Below, in pieces: positions 35,471-46,570 of a stretch of 64,000 nt of DNA (the stretch's first letter is position 1; each line of letters begins with the position of its first letter). A model generated the notes under the pieces. It was not told the origin of the DNA, did no database searches, and saw nothing but the letters and a program-made list of their open reading frames with translations. Made by a program: the position numbers and the translations under genes. This DNA is from Gnetum montanum (lineage: Eukaryota; Streptophyta; Gnetopsida; Gnetales; Gnetaceae): NCBI GenBank assembly GCA_015680685.1, contig MNCI01015718.1, positions 157,846 to 221,845 on the forward strand, read 5' to 3'.

Positions 35471-36725
35471 ATGATCAAGAAAGGTATATTAATTCATTTT
35501 GCAATCAAATCATATGGAAAAACAACATGGAAGACTCATAATTTTATTTCCACAAGGTGTGTGATATCCATGAAGAGAAATGATGTAGAAGAGAATCCAA
35601 GAATGAGAATGAAAGTTACAATATACAATGTGCTTGCAAGATCCTTAGCGAGTAAGAAGCAACATTTGCTATGTCCACCATGGGTCTTAGATTGGCATAA
35701 GTATTGATACCCACGCATCTTAGAAGAGTTACAAAATTTGGATGCTGATGTTTTATGTCTACAAGAAGTCTCTCCATGGACGTTTCTATACCAATTCCAA
35801 CCAAACTTGGGAAAGATGGGATACAGTGGTATTTACAAGCAAAAAGGTTCTTGTAAAAGTTCTTCTTTTGAACCATATAGATTAGCCTATTGTAGAAATC
35901 ATAACATGGATGGATGGGTAATATTTTATAAAGAAGCCAAGTTTGAATTAGTACAAATATTTGAATAAAGTTTAGAAAATATGATTTTTGAAATTTCAAA
36001 ACTTTAAATGATGAAAAAGAAAGAACAATCAATATTTCTAACAAATCACATAGCCTTGGTAGTGATTCTAAAAGTCCATCAATCATGAAGATATATGTGA
36101 ATCATTAATACACCTTTAATTTCCAAACTAACATGTTTAGATGTTAGACTATGTCAAGGAGCATACTTGATTAAGGAAATAGAAGAAAGTTTAAAGAAGA
36201 AGTTATTCCTAAGCCATACTAATCCAGTGTCAATTATCCTTTGTAAAGACTTCAATGCAAAAGTTGGAAGTCATGTTTATCAATTCTTAAAATATGAATG
36301 TGTAAAAGAATCTTTGGAAGATGAACCTGATTTGAAGAAGATGCTTCCATCAATTCAACATGAAATTCTATTGGCCAGTGCATATTCTACTTACTCTGAA
36401 TCTTTAGTAAATAAATCAGATTCTAGAATTTAAGAATAGATGATGTTGATGGATAGTACTCATCAAGAACCAAAATTTCCAATTACTTTGGTATGATTAA
36501 GGAGGATGACTTACAACATTCTTCATTAAGATCCTAGATTATATTTGGTACAATGTCCAGTTCTTCCAAGTTACCAAGTTACTAGAGTTGATTTATAAAG
36601 AAGTTGAGAAGAGTCAAGATCAAGCTTTTCCATCTTGAACAAGACCATTTGATCATATACCACTTATGGCAAAATTACAATTACTTCTATTAGTTCATAA
36701 GGTTGATCAAGATCAAGAGGTGTCT
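35471..36725 (+). pseudogene. Intronless CCR4-like deadenylase pseudogene
   Basis: The plus strand encodes blocks of the endonuclease/exonuclease/phosphatase domain of plant CCR4-type deadenylases, in order. They are KVTIYNVLARSLASKKQHLL, CPPWVLDWHKY, LEELQNLDADVLCLQEVSPW (35720-35790, catalytic Glu), LGKMGYSGIYKQK, DGWVIFYKEAKFELVQ, IALVVILKVHQS, and ILCKDFNAKVGSHVYQFL (family GDFN, here KDFN). After these come ILLASAYSTYSES, LDYIWYN and RPFDHIPLMAKLQL near 36650 (family SSDHIALLAEF). Blocks are separated by stops and small shifts but by no intron-like gaps. Plant CCR4 genes normally have several introns, so a processed (retrocopied) pseudogene is likely. No poly(A) tail is obvious after 36725. 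CCR4 proteins shorten mRNA poly(A) tails in the CCR4-NOT complex; this copy cannot. Confidence 0.8.
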
Positions 36726-36989
36726 CATCCTTACTTTTGATAAATCTTATTATTTTATTTATTGTTTAATTTATATGTTAATTAGATTAGTAAAATATCT
36801 AAGGTAATGGAATTTGGAATAAAGAATTTGCCCTGCCTTCACTTGGGTAAACATTAAGTTGCACTTTGTGTGATTTTGGTTAGGACTGGTAATTGGTGGT
36901 TGGTAGATATTTAATTCCCTTTTTGTCATTATCTTAGAAAATGAGGTAAACATTAACAAAGTAATATTTAATTTTCTATATATTTTTCT

Positions 36990-37721
36990 CACATATATTT
37001 TTTAGGGCATGGACCTAATGGACATGAATGAAGACTCAAGGAATGAGAGCTCAAAAGAGAAGTACATCTACAAGGTCTCAAGGAAACCTGTGGGAGTTTA
37101 AAGAGCATGGACAAGGAACAAAGACTTCAAATCTGAACTCTAGTGTTCAAAAGAAAGCCTTATCATCAAAGAAGTAATTGTAGAGAAGACATCTCCAATC
37201 AACAGAAAATGTCCCCTATCAAGAGAACCATAGAAAAGGTCTTACAAAAATAGTAGATGTCTACTATCAAGAGAAGACATCTCCTTAATGATGAAGACAT
37301 CTTGGCTGAGTTGAGGGTTGCTCAAAAGAAGATGTATCTTAGAAATAGAAGATGTTTCCCTTATGAAGAAGATGTCTTTCCTGAATGGAAGTTTGATGTA
37401 GTGAGACATCTTAATCTCAAAGAAGACATCTCTAGTAACCATTAAATAGCCATTGCATGAATTTCGGGATGATTTCACAAACGTCTAGGCTATAAGAAGA
37501 CTTCATTTTCTTGGAAAATGTACACCTTTTAATGCAAGTAAGTGTCAACATCAAGCGATCATTGTGCATATTATTCTATTATATTTGTGTGCCTCATTGT
37601 ACTATCTTTTGTACTGTTGTAAGAGATCTATTATGTTGTACCTCAAAGTGCAAGGACCAACAAGTTAGTTGCATTCTTTCCTTGTAATTCTTGTTTAAGA
37701 ATACAAAATAAGAAACACAAA
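36990..37721 (+). mobile_element. Probable solo LTR with AGACATCT array and TATA box
   Basis: Between 37140 and 37440 the word GAAGACATCT or its reverse complement AGATGTCT recurs at least six times (near 37184, 37254, 37272, 37301, 37363, 37420). A TATA-like GGCTATAAGAAGAC follows near 37476, then a GT-rich non-coding stretch ending in AAGAATAC near 37700. The array-then-TATA layout is that of an LTR promoter. Ends and target duplication are not clear. Confidence 0.45.
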
Positions 37722-39000
37722 GTATGTTTAGTTAAGTCATATAAACGCTTGATTAGATTCGAGATGAAAAACTTCATCAATGAGCAGCAAGAATATTTTG
37801 CTTATACCATTAAACAAGAGCCTAAACAATGGTAATAATGTTTTCTTCATAAAGCCTCTTTATCATTAAATTTTCATTTCCAAAATACATGCTCATTTTA
37901 CAATAAACTCTTTACAAAAGAATATGATAAATCTACTGCTATTGTACATCAAACACCTCTTCAATTTACTCTTGATGATGTTAGCAAGGGGATTAAAAAG
38001 CTAATATCTGGCAAAGCTATAGATTCAAATAGTTTATACGTAAAATTATTAAAATGGGCAGGACCTAATATTTCTAGAGAAAGTTGGCATAAATTAAATT
38101 TAGCAATAGATCAAGGATTAGATCAACATTGAAAAACTAGTAAGGCTATCTTGTTGTATAATAAGCGGGATAAAAATAATTTAAACAATTATTGAATGAT
38201 TATTGTGGGTGATATTTTCGCTAAGTTATTGGGTACTTTATTAGGAAAGAGAATTAGTACTTAGACTAAAGTTAACTAGGTTAGGGCAATATGTCCAAGA
38301 AGTTTCAGACAAAATCACACTACTTTAATCACATAGTTACTCTTAGACATTGCATAAAGTGTGTAGAAAATTCTAACAAAATAAAGCTTTTATTTGTTTT
38401 ATTGATTTTGCCAAAGTATATGATTAAGTGGTTTGTATAACTCTTTAGTTACACCTACATAAAATTGGCCCTCCTTTAGAATTGGTTGCAATAGCCTAAA
38501 GATTATATGAGGAAGTGATTTTGGAATTACACACATCAATGCAAAGAAAAAATTTTAATTCCAAAGAAAAATTGAAGTTAAGGTTGTCCACTTTCTCCCA
38601 CTCTTTTTAGTATCTTTCTTGATGAAATGATAAAATGGTTATGCAATGGGCAAGATAATCATGCTATCAAAATTGGATCCTAAGTAGTGAATTTTTTATT
38701 TTATTTTATTTTGTATGTATATTATGGTACCTTGATCTCCACTACTACTACAAAAGGTATGCAAAATATATTGCAAATTTTAGAAAATTATTGTCACTCT
38801 TCTGGTATTTCAATCAATGTGGATAAAACAAATTGATGATCTAGACCTCTTATAATTTTCATTTTAGACTATACCAATGTGTAAATAGTACATTCTTTTA
38901 AATATTTGGGTCTAATTTTATATGAATATTTATAAGTAAGAAAAGTGCATTGCAGAAAAAATAAGATAAAAATGACGTTTTAAGGCTTTGTATACCTTCA
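37722..39000 (+). pseudogene. LINE reverse transcriptase relic, 5'-truncated copy
   Basis: It starts abruptly where it becomes similar to 59120 onward (CTTGATTAGA, then EQQEYFAYTIKQEPK). The frame gives FYNKLFTKEYDKSTAIVHQT, VSKGIKKLISGKAIDSNSLY, ESWHKLNLAIDQGLDQH, then LLYNKRDKNNLNNY (family LLYKKGDKTNLSNYRPISL) and degraded RT core. No endonuclease part is present, which fits 5' truncation during target-primed insertion. The 3' end is lost before 39100. Confidence 0.75.
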
Positions 39001-39604
39001 AAAATCAAATTTGGTCAAAGTTAAAGCAAAACATTTAAGATCCTTCTTCTTACCGATAACCTTTGTTGAATGTCGATGGCTTGTCTTTTTCGCATCTTTT
39101 CCATAAATTAAGTATCGAAACCCATACAATGGAGGAGCAAAATTGAAACGAAGCTATGCATCAAAAGAATCCGATTCGTGGAAGCGAGGAATCGAGGATT
39201 CGTGATTCTGAACGTGTTGGGTACGTGTGCCTCAAAAAAAAGTGGGGAAGGGTTCGTAGTCGGGGACCTCAAAGAGAAAATTTAAATATATTAGTTTTTT
39301 AAAAAAATTAAATCTCATATATCATATAAAAAACATTGTAGAATATAGAACAAGTACAATGTAAATTCAAAATATTGTTAATGCTTAAAAATTGCTTAAA
39401 AGATTGCAATGAAACATTAAGTACTGAGTCTCATGTGTATTATAAAATATTTTAGCATTATCATATATATATATGATAATGTTACAAAATTATCTCTCTT
39501 TAAATCACAAAAGAGTTTCTTGCCAAAGCTTAGAAATTGTCACAATGTTCAAATTCTAATTTTAGCCTATATTTTCTCCTTGCTCTACTCTAAAGAGTAA
39601 ATTT
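39001..39604. other. Stretch with no recognised gene before gap
   Basis: A GC-richer patch at 39110-39250 (GATTCGTGGAAGCGAGGAAT) could be near an end of the hAT element, but I could not pair it with an inverted repeat on the other side. Confidence 0.35.
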
Positions 39605-40140
39605 NNNNNNNNNNNNNNNNNNNNNNNNNNNNNNNNNNNNNNNNNNNNNNNNNNNNNNNNNNNNNNNNNNNNNNNNNNNNNNNNNNNNNNNNNNNNNNNN
39701 NNNNNNNNNNNNNNNNNNNNNNNNNNNNNNNNNNNNNNNNNNNNNNNNNNNNNNNNNNNNNNNNNNNNNNNNNNNNNNNNNNNNNNNNNNNNNNNNNNNN
39801 NNNNNNNNNNNNNNNNNNNNNNNNNNNNNNNNNNNNNNNNNNNNNNNNNNNNNNNNNNNNNNNNNNNNNNNNNNNNNNNNNNNNNNNNNNNNNNNNNNNN
39901 NNNNNNNNNNNNNNNNNNNNNNNNNNNNNNNNNNNNNNNNNNNNNNNNNNNNNNNNNNNNNNNNNNNNNNNNNNNNNNNNNNNNNNNNNNNNNNNNNNNN
40001 NNNNNNNNNNNNNNNNNNNNNNNNNNNNNNNNNNNNNNNNNNNNNNNNNNNNNNNNNNNNNNNNNNNNNNNNNNNNNNNNNNNNNNNNNNNNNNNNNNNN
40101 NNNNNNNNNNNNNNNNNNNNNNNNNNNNNNNNNNNNNNNN
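39605..40140. other. Assembly gap (536 N) in the hAT transposase
   Basis: Only N bases. The catalytic core and dimerisation region of the transposase should lie here, but they need more than 536 bp, so the gap is either underestimated or the gene is deleted. Confidence 0.95.
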
Positions 40141-41146
40141 AGCTGAATCTGTTATAATTTGAATAATGTTGCTTGAACCAATAGTTGCAATTGCTGTCTC
40201 TAATAATTTGGCTTGAAAATTAGCATCTTTTATATGATTGGAGCAATCTGTAGCATTAAGAAAAAATGGTCCAAATTGACAACTAATTATAATATTAATT
40301 AATGGACGTTGACGAATATCAGTCCATCCATCCATTATAATAGAACAACCACTTTGCTGCCAAAATTGCTTCCATTCCTCCAACTTTTTCATACCAAGTT
40401 CATACCTCTCATCAAGAAGATCATTTCGAATTTTATCTTCAGTTGGAGGAATATAAGATGGACCTGCCATATAAAAATATTAGTTTTACTAATAATTTTA
40501 AATAAAAATTGATAATTTAAAATTTTAAAATATTACCTGCTTCAATGGCACAACGAATTGCTTCTTTGAATGAAGGAGTACGTGCAAGTTTAAATGGTAA
40601 TCCATTTGCATAGAACATTTTTGCAATACTGACATCAGCTTTTTTTTTTTTTTCAACTTGAAAACTTATCTCTGTTTGTCTAAGCATTTTTCTTTTTGCT
40701 GGTTGTACAACATCCTTTATCTTGTTCTTACTTTCCTCTGTTCGAACACTTATAGTAATGCTCTTTATCATAGTCTTTGCTTGAAAGTAATCATACATAG
40801 CTTTTTGAATATCAGAATAAGGAAATTTACATGCAATAACACCTATTCCTGTTTTATTTTCTAATGTCTGAAAGAAATGATGATATATTCTTGTATCACT
40901 TGCAGTAAATTCATGGCTACATACATGACACTTCCATCTTTTGCTTCCACCTCCTCCACTCCTATAAGTGTCTAATTGTGTTACGAATTGTTTTAATGGA
41001 GATTTCAAAATAAATCTGCCTTTCGCAAATGGTTTCAAAATTTCCACATTACAATCTAAAACATTTTCTTCTTGCCATGCATTTTCCTCCAATAAAGTAC
41101 TGTCTATTTCATTTTCATTACTATCTATGTCTTGAATAGAGCTCAT
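40141..41146 (-). CDS. hAT transposase, two exons, BED finger and DUF659 (partial)
   Basis: Exon 1 is 41146-40537, from ATG (MSSIQDIDSNENEIDS). It holds a BED-type zinc finger: RWKCHVCSHEF with two Cys, then RIYHHFFQ with His residues (about residues 72-95). Exon 2 starts at 40463 (GPSYIPPTEDKIRNDLLDER) and contains the DUF659 hallmark CSIIMDGWTDIRQRPLINII. It runs to the gap at 40140. The 73-bp intron 40536-40464 has GTAATATT at the donor and TATGGCAG at the acceptor. It joins in phase (EA|G|PSY). About 310 residues are visible with no stop, so this is one of the best-kept coding regions in the window. Beyond the gap only NLLFRVEQGENIG and a stop remain, not a recognisable hAT C-terminus, so activity is doubtful. 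The protein would bind DNA and move hAT elements by cut and paste. Confidence 0.85.
40464..40536 (-). other. Intron of the hAT transposase (73 bp)
   Basis: Minus-strand donor GTAATATTTTAAAA and acceptor ATTTTTATATGGCAG. It is 85% or more A/T, and splicing restores the frame between RCAIEA and GPSYIPP. Confidence 0.8.
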
Positions 41147-43204
41147 CTTTATGACTCTGTTTATATTAATGATAAAAATTAGAAAATAAAATATTACCGC
41201 TATTCTTCACAAAAGTTAAAATAAATTTAAAAAAATTACAAATAAATATACTTACCAATTGCCCAAATTACTGTGATTAAGGGTATTTATTTTTTCTTTT
41301 TCTGCTAACAAAAAACTTTTAGAAAAATGTCTTAAAAGCTTTAACATTAAAATGTCATTCAATGACAAATCTGAAAATGCAAAACAATAATAGTCAAAAA
41401 AAATTTGAAAATACAAAATAATAATAAATTTAAAAATAACGAAACAAAATTTGAATAAGAAATTAAAAAAAAATTAAAAATCATAAAAAATGTACTTTAG
41501 ACAACCTATTGTATGAGGATACACAATAGTTCCAATATGCATTAAATCTCAAAGGAAAAAAATAATTTCAGTGGATAAATAATAGGTTGCAGCATGCATA
41601 AAATCAGAAAATGAAAAAAATAACTTCAGACGATAAACAAAAATAAGTTGCAGCATGCATGTATTAAATCAGAAAGGGAAAAAAATGACTTCAAAGGCTT
41701 AAAGGGAGAGCTTATATTACTATAGAATGCCCCCTGATAATGATAATCAAGTCCAGTCACATAAAATATTGCTACATTTTCATAGAAAACTAATACCAAG
41801 CATATAAGCCAATAAAGTTTATCAAATTTTAACATCAGGAATCCCTTCCCCACCACTATTTTCACAGAGCTCTATGTGCTTCTGCGCTGTTAATAATGCT
41901 CTCGGCAAGTTCACGACACATTTTGGACTTATGGACTCGCTTTATAAAGTTGGAGGTTTGGAATTTGTTGTTCTGGGTTGAGTTCATGCCTCTTGCATGT
42001 TTGACTGCAGATGTTGACCAGGGCTTCCTGAAAAGATTTGGGAAGGATATGGTGCTGAAATTTTGTTTTAACTTTTAACTTTGAACAAGTGTATGCTTTG
42101 ACTATTCTGTTTGCACTTGCAGAGGGACAGAGGCCTGAAAACAGTTTTCAGTTTTGTAACCAACTGATTCCCTTCCTCAATCACGGCCGTTACGGCGTTA
42201 CCTGAAACCAGAGACGCAACATGAGATGGCCATGGCTCATGAATAAAAATACGAAACCAATCTACTAAATAAAAATCTTCTCTAAAATCATCTGAATAAA
42301 CTAAAACAAAAAGTAAAGATCAGGTAAATCTAAGCAAAATAGGCAACTCAATTGATATGAAAATCCACTAAAATCTACTACTAAAGATCAAACAGGAACG
42401 TGTTCTCACGCAAACTGAAAGAGCAAGATGGAAGGGGAAGAAAAGCGGATTTCGTGCTCACGAATCACGATAGAGATGGAGAAAAATGATTTACAGCAAC
42501 GAGGGAAAGAAGTGGAAAATAACAAGTGAGACAATTCTGATACAAACACGCAGGAGATGCTCACTCAATTATGATCATGCAACTTCGAAACGCATACGTG
42601 CAAAGAGCAAATAAGGTGAGTGCATTCTTACGGACCAAGAGCGCACGTTCAGCTGAAAAATTGTGCACTAACCTTACAAAGGTAAAGCATGTAGCGCTTG
42701 CATTTAAAAAACAGAAGAAATATCATCCAAATTTTAAGAACAAAAACTAGAATTAAGGATCGGAGAACCGTTCGCAATGCATGCTTACGCAGACTCGGCA
42801 AGCGAGGAGATACTCCGTCCAGATTCCGCTAGAAGGAAACGATGGATGAATAAAAAAGATGAAAACTGAAAAATATAGAATGATAGATGTGCAGCGCATT
42901 CTGTAAGGGTAACAACTCATTTTCTAACAGGAAAAGCAAAGACCTCGTCTACTGCATCAACAGATAATTCCGATAAGGCAAGTCTCCTACCCAGTCACCC
43001 AAATCAGACTGGGCAGACGAGACCCCCTGCATCAGAAGAAATGTTCATCATCTTCTTGTGCCTGCGGATGAAAAACTGAAGCAAAAAATTTTAGAGCTGA
43101 AAGAGAAACAAAGCGTTTGAAGAGTCTACAAAACCATCCAAATCTCTATCAATGGCGGAATAGGAAGGGCGTCTATAAATAAAAGGCGGAAGAGGAGGAG
43201 CGTC
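41147..43204. other. Non-coding stretch between hAT gene and methylesterase gene
   Basis: 41150-41880 is A/T-rich flank of the hAT element with near-repeats (GTTGCAGCATGCAT near 41585 and 41648). 42170-43200 is less AT-rich, with no open frame that shows a domain. It could be old host DNA around the methylesterase gene. Confidence 0.4.
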
Positions 43205-43205
43205 T

Positions 43206-43278
43206 GTAAATAAAAGGTATTGGACGCGGATGCAATTTGCAGTAAATAAAAGGTATTGGACGCGGATGCAATTTGCAG
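43206..43278. repeat. Tandem duplication, 36-bp unit, two copies
   Basis: GTAAATAAAAGGTATTGGAC followed by GCGGATGCAATTTGCA occurs at 43206 and again, identical, at 43242. Truncated variants follow (CAGGTAAGATTT at 43284 and 43314). Confidence 0.85.
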
Positions 43279-43701
43279 AAAACAGGTAAGATTTGACGCC
43301 ATTTGCAGTAAAAACAGGTAAGATTTTAATCGACAACGAATGTTCTGGGTGAGATTAATGGGTGAGAGTTAATCGGACGAAAAATTATAATTTACGTACC
43401 CAATGCGGATTTTACACGCTTCTGTACGCGTGCCGGAATCCACCGCGAACGGTTCGTGAGATTTTCTTCGGAATCGTGAATCTCCGGCGCATAGAAACGA
43501 AGGTAAATCGAAAGTGTTATTCATGTAAACGATGCAGACAGGGAAATTGCTATTCAAAGGACCAAATCAATTAGTGAGAAGTTGAGGCTGCTGCGGGGGT
43601 AGTTTAATCGTCTAATCGATTTCGAATAATGACTACAACGTGCTTTTTTTCCGATTGGGCACATATTCGGCAGAAAAATACAAGAAAGGTAAGCTGACAG
43701 T

Positions 43702-43726
43702 CCAATCGTTGCAGTGCAATATAAAA
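43702..43726 (+). promoter_or_regulatory. Putative promoter of the methylesterase pseudogene
   Basis: CCAATC at 43702 and CAATATAAAA at 43718 stand about 130 bp ahead of the ATG at 43853, a usual plant spacing for a CAAT/TATA pair and a short 5' leader. Confidence 0.45.
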
Positions 43727-43852
43727 CAAGATGCTCCGTGGCCTCCGTCATTTATATTCCGTAACTATAACTTTGCTACAAGAAAATGAAAACGCAATCT
43801 CCCAAACTCTGAAGCAACAATCAGTGGACCCAGGAAAATAAGACGGGCAGAT

Positions 43853-44532
43853 ATGGAGAGTATGAGATTAGCGTTAGCGTTAGCAATAGCACTGAGTTGC
43901 CTGCTGAATTTCTGCGCTGCCGCGCAAATCTCCAATCCAGTGCCGGCCATTGTCATACGCGAGTGCAGCAAAACCCGTTACCCAAAACGCTGCATCGATA
44001 CCTTCCGCAACCACGACCACAACCCCGGCACAGCAGTAGCAGGAGCAGGCGACATGTTGATGCAGTCAATAAGAGCCAGCGTCACTGAAATGTCTCGCTG
44101 CAACTCCACTGCCACTACCCTGCCCAAAACCCATCCTCTCATATCCGACGAGCTTACTGTCTGGGCCGACTGCATTGAACTCATCCAAGAATCGCTTTCC
44201 CATGTCAGAATCAGCGCCTCCGTCGCATCCCTGCGGAGTCGCTGGGATCGGCCAAGGCGTACCTGGGGCGGCCATGGCAGGCGTATTCGAGGACTGTGTT
44301 TATGATGTCGTCGCTGGGTTCGTTGATTGATCCGGCGGGATGGCATGAGTGGAACGGGAATTTTGCACTGGATACGTTGTATTACGGCGTGTACGGGAAT
44401 TCCGGCCCCGGCGCAGACACCTCCGGGCGCGTTGCGTCGGCGTCCACGGCAGCTCAGTTCATTGTTTCGAATTTCATCTCCGACAACTCGTGGCTGCCTT
44501 CCACGAGCGTCACTTACACCGCGGGACTTTGA
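43853..44532 (+). pseudogene. Pectin methylesterase gene with most of the catalytic domain deleted
   Basis: The ATG at 43853 opens a signal peptide (MRLALALAIALSCLLNFCAA). An inhibitor-like pro-domain follows with its conserved Cys pattern (RECSKTRYPKRC, SRCN, WADCIELIQES). At about 44215 the text jumps to the last part of the pectinesterase domain in another frame. This is AKAYLGRPWQAYSRTVFM (44251 on; LGRPW Arg at 44269), WHEWNGNFALDTLYYGVYGN, GPGADTSGRV and SWLPSTSVTYTAGL, then a stop at 44530. The GxYxE, QAVAL, QDTL and DFIFG blocks with both catalytic Asp are missing, roughly 200-250 residues. No intron fits at the junction. Plant enzymes of this type remove methyl esters from wall pectin. 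This copy could at most yield a secreted inhibitor-like domain with a 25-residue foreign tail. GC content is clearly above its surroundings, marking host coding DNA. Confidence 0.9.
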
Positions 44533-44828
44533 TGATACACTCATGGAACCCGTAAGATGTATTATATATTTAGTTTTGGTGCATGTGAGAAATAAGTGCA
44601 ACTCCACCGCGAAAGGAGCTTCCGGCGTGGAGGGAGGAGCCTAGAACGTTGATGTCAAGTAGATTAAAAGTCTTATCTTCTCTATTTTGTCAACTTGTTT
44701 TACAATTCAATTGAATAATATATCCTTCAAATGTGAAAGCTCTTAAAGACAAGTTGACCCTATCCTAGATTCCATGCCGATAATTATTTATTATAATAAA
44801 AATAAGAAGCTATTTGCATATTCAAAAT
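44533..44828. other. 3' flank of the methylesterase pseudogene
   Basis: GC-rich to about 44640, then AT-rich. A TCAATTGAATAATATATCC stretch near 44708 could hold a polyadenylation signal. Nothing else seen. Confidence 0.4.
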
Positions 44829-45072
44829 TGTAGAAAAATAAAATAAGAAACAACAAATGCATTAGGCAAATAGAAATCAAAACATCAACATACACAAAAT
44901 TTACGGGAAACCCCAAATCGGGATAAAAACCACAGGCAAAAGCAAAGAGTTCATTCATTAAATGAGAGATTGAGAGTGTACAACAAGGGAGTGATTCCTA
45001 CAAAGGGTCATCCCCCAAAGGGGACTGCAAAAGGTGTCTACATAAAAGAAAAAGAAAATAGTGTCCCTTCAA
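44829..45072 (-). repeat. LTR of the TM9-carrying element (outer left copy)
   Basis: Matches 54650-54903 over AGAAACAACA, AAATAGAAATCAAAAC, GATTGAGAGTGTACAAC, GGGAGTGATTCC, GTCTACATAAAAG and GTGTCCCTTCAA. Confidence 0.75.
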
Positions 45073-45240
45073 TTTCCAACTCTTCAACTTCTGCAACAAT
45101 AGGCCCTTCAACTTCTGTAATGGTTGACCTTTCAACTTCTATAATGGTTGACCCTTCAACTTTTATAGTAGTTGATCCTTCAACTTCTGTAATAGCTAAT
45201 ATTTCAACTTCAGTGATGGTTGACTCTTCAACTTTTGATA
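45073..45240. repeat. 24-bp minisatellite at the LTR edge
   Basis: Units like CCCTTCAACTTCTGTAATGG plus TTGA repeat about seven times with changes. On the minus strand they read as an 8-residue repeat, VEGSTITE. A similar array of about nine units lies at 57275-57490, next to another LTR copy. The unit contains the reversed LTR start TTGAAGGG, so the array may have grown from the LTR edge. Confidence 0.8.
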
Positions 45241-45569
45241 CAATGTAATGGCAAAAAACCAAAAATAGAATTTAGATCATTGCATCATACTCTAACAATA
45301 CATAAATTACCTTATAAGGAACAAATCTCCAATCTTCAACAAAAGGCCTCCACCTCTTCCATGACAAACAACAAAAGAACTCAACAAGAAACACCAACCA
45401 AGTCCAAGCAATGCTCAAACTTGGCAACAGGAAGTGACTTGGTCCTATTATCATGAGTACTAAATTTGCTGAAATTAATTCTCTTCTACTTCCCAAAAAC
45501 GCAATGCTCAAAAAACTCCAATTTACTAATGCTATGTCCATTAAGAAGTCTCTTCAACCAAATAGCTTC
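45241..45569 (-). pseudogene. Copia-type RNase H tail, copy a (split by element C)
   Basis: The minus-strand frame gives the end of a copia RNase H-like region: AIWLKRLLNGHSISKLEFFEH (family EAIWLKGLL). It is a shortened version of copy b at 55450-54904. The left boundary of the element C insertion is at 45569, where the text stops in the middle of KEAIWLK. It resumes at 54078. Confidence 0.65.
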
Positions 45570-46418
45570 TAATGAATCATGATTCATTTGGCTCCGATAT
45601 TGGACCCACAATATTGGATCCACGATATCGAGTACACGATATTGCGACTCTTGTATGAGCCTATAAATACATATGTGGGTGCACAAAAAGGAGTCAGTTA
45701 GTTTTCAGTTAGTAGATAGAAGTTAGTTCATTTTTAATTCTTCTCAACCCTTTTCCCCAATGCATGCCCGCAGTGTGATGATTGTAATTGTTCTGAACCT
45801 TTATTCGAGTGTGACATACTTGGACATGCACATGACCGAAAATAAAGATTGAGATTACTTCATCATTGCAGCACTCAATTAGTTTAATTATTTAATTATT
45901 ATTTTTATTTATTGCTTTCATAGTTAATATCTCTTCACCCTAAACTCCTTAAACACGGAATGAGTACAACTTAATCACGAGCATTCAAGTGTGACTACGT
46001 GGTATCCCAGTAGCGTACCTAGGTTATGTGCTTGGTAATCCCAATGGTAGTCGTGCACGAGGTCCAAGATGTATATGGATGATTAAGGAATAGATGCTTA
46101 TCACACTTAGGCTAGCTTAGATTCTCTCTCTCACTTCCTATTAGCTTAACTCTCTCTCCCTTTTCCTCCTAGCTTAATTAAAGTGATTTTCCATTGCCTC
46201 TTGGAGTAGCACTAGGTTAGAAACCACATCATACACCTCGCTCTAGACTAAACCATACATGACAAAGCATATACTAGTCTAGGTGAGAAGACAATGGACT
46301 GCAATCAACAAGTAACTATCTAGATAGCACAACTAGCCCGTCTGTGGAGTTCGATCGGATCATGCGTGAAACGCTCATATTTGTATGGTTGAGTGTAGCG
46401 GTACCTCGTCACTCATTA
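45570..46418 (+). repeat. 5' LTR of element C, GATATC class
   Basis: It starts TAATGAATCATGATTCATTT and ends ...GTCACTCATTA. GATATT/GATATC motifs lie at 45595-45650, the TATA box CCTATAAATACAT at about 45660, and a polyadenylation signal AATAAAG at about 45841. It is 33 bp shorter than the 3' LTR because it lacks one promoter repeat segment. Confidence 0.9.
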
Positions 46419-46440
46419 TTGGCACCATTGCTGAGGATGG
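46419..46440 (+). promoter_or_regulatory. Primer-binding site of element C
   Basis: TTGGCACCATTGCTGAGGAT directly follows the LTR. It resembles TGGCGCCGTTGCCGGGGA of Athila/Tat elements, which pairs with tRNA-Asp, with about five differences. Confidence 0.65.
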
Positions 46441-46570
46441 TGCTAGTTATCTAGATTAGTTATATCATACAAGATCGTTGTAATAAGTATTAACGATATA
46501 TCCTTTAGAAAAGAAATTAAATTCAATTCAATTAAATCACACATGATTCACAACAATTTCTCTCTCACAA

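Noticed and set aside
39110-39250. Terminal inverted repeat of the hAT element
   Set aside because: GATTCGTG-like words also occur near 42450 and 43450, but no consistent inverted pair with an 8-bp duplication could be found by eye.
43978-44607. 209-codon open frame on the minus strand
   Set aside because: Antisense shadow of the GC-rich methylesterase pseudogene; no domain.
45038-45262. Open frame encoding an eight-residue repeat (VEGSTITE)
   Set aside because: A by-product of the 24-bp minisatellite, whose length is a multiple of three.
46419-46440. tRNA gene
   Set aside because: The tRNA-like sequences here and at 33060, 54633 and 55979 are short primer-binding sites next to LTRs; no cloverleaf can be formed.
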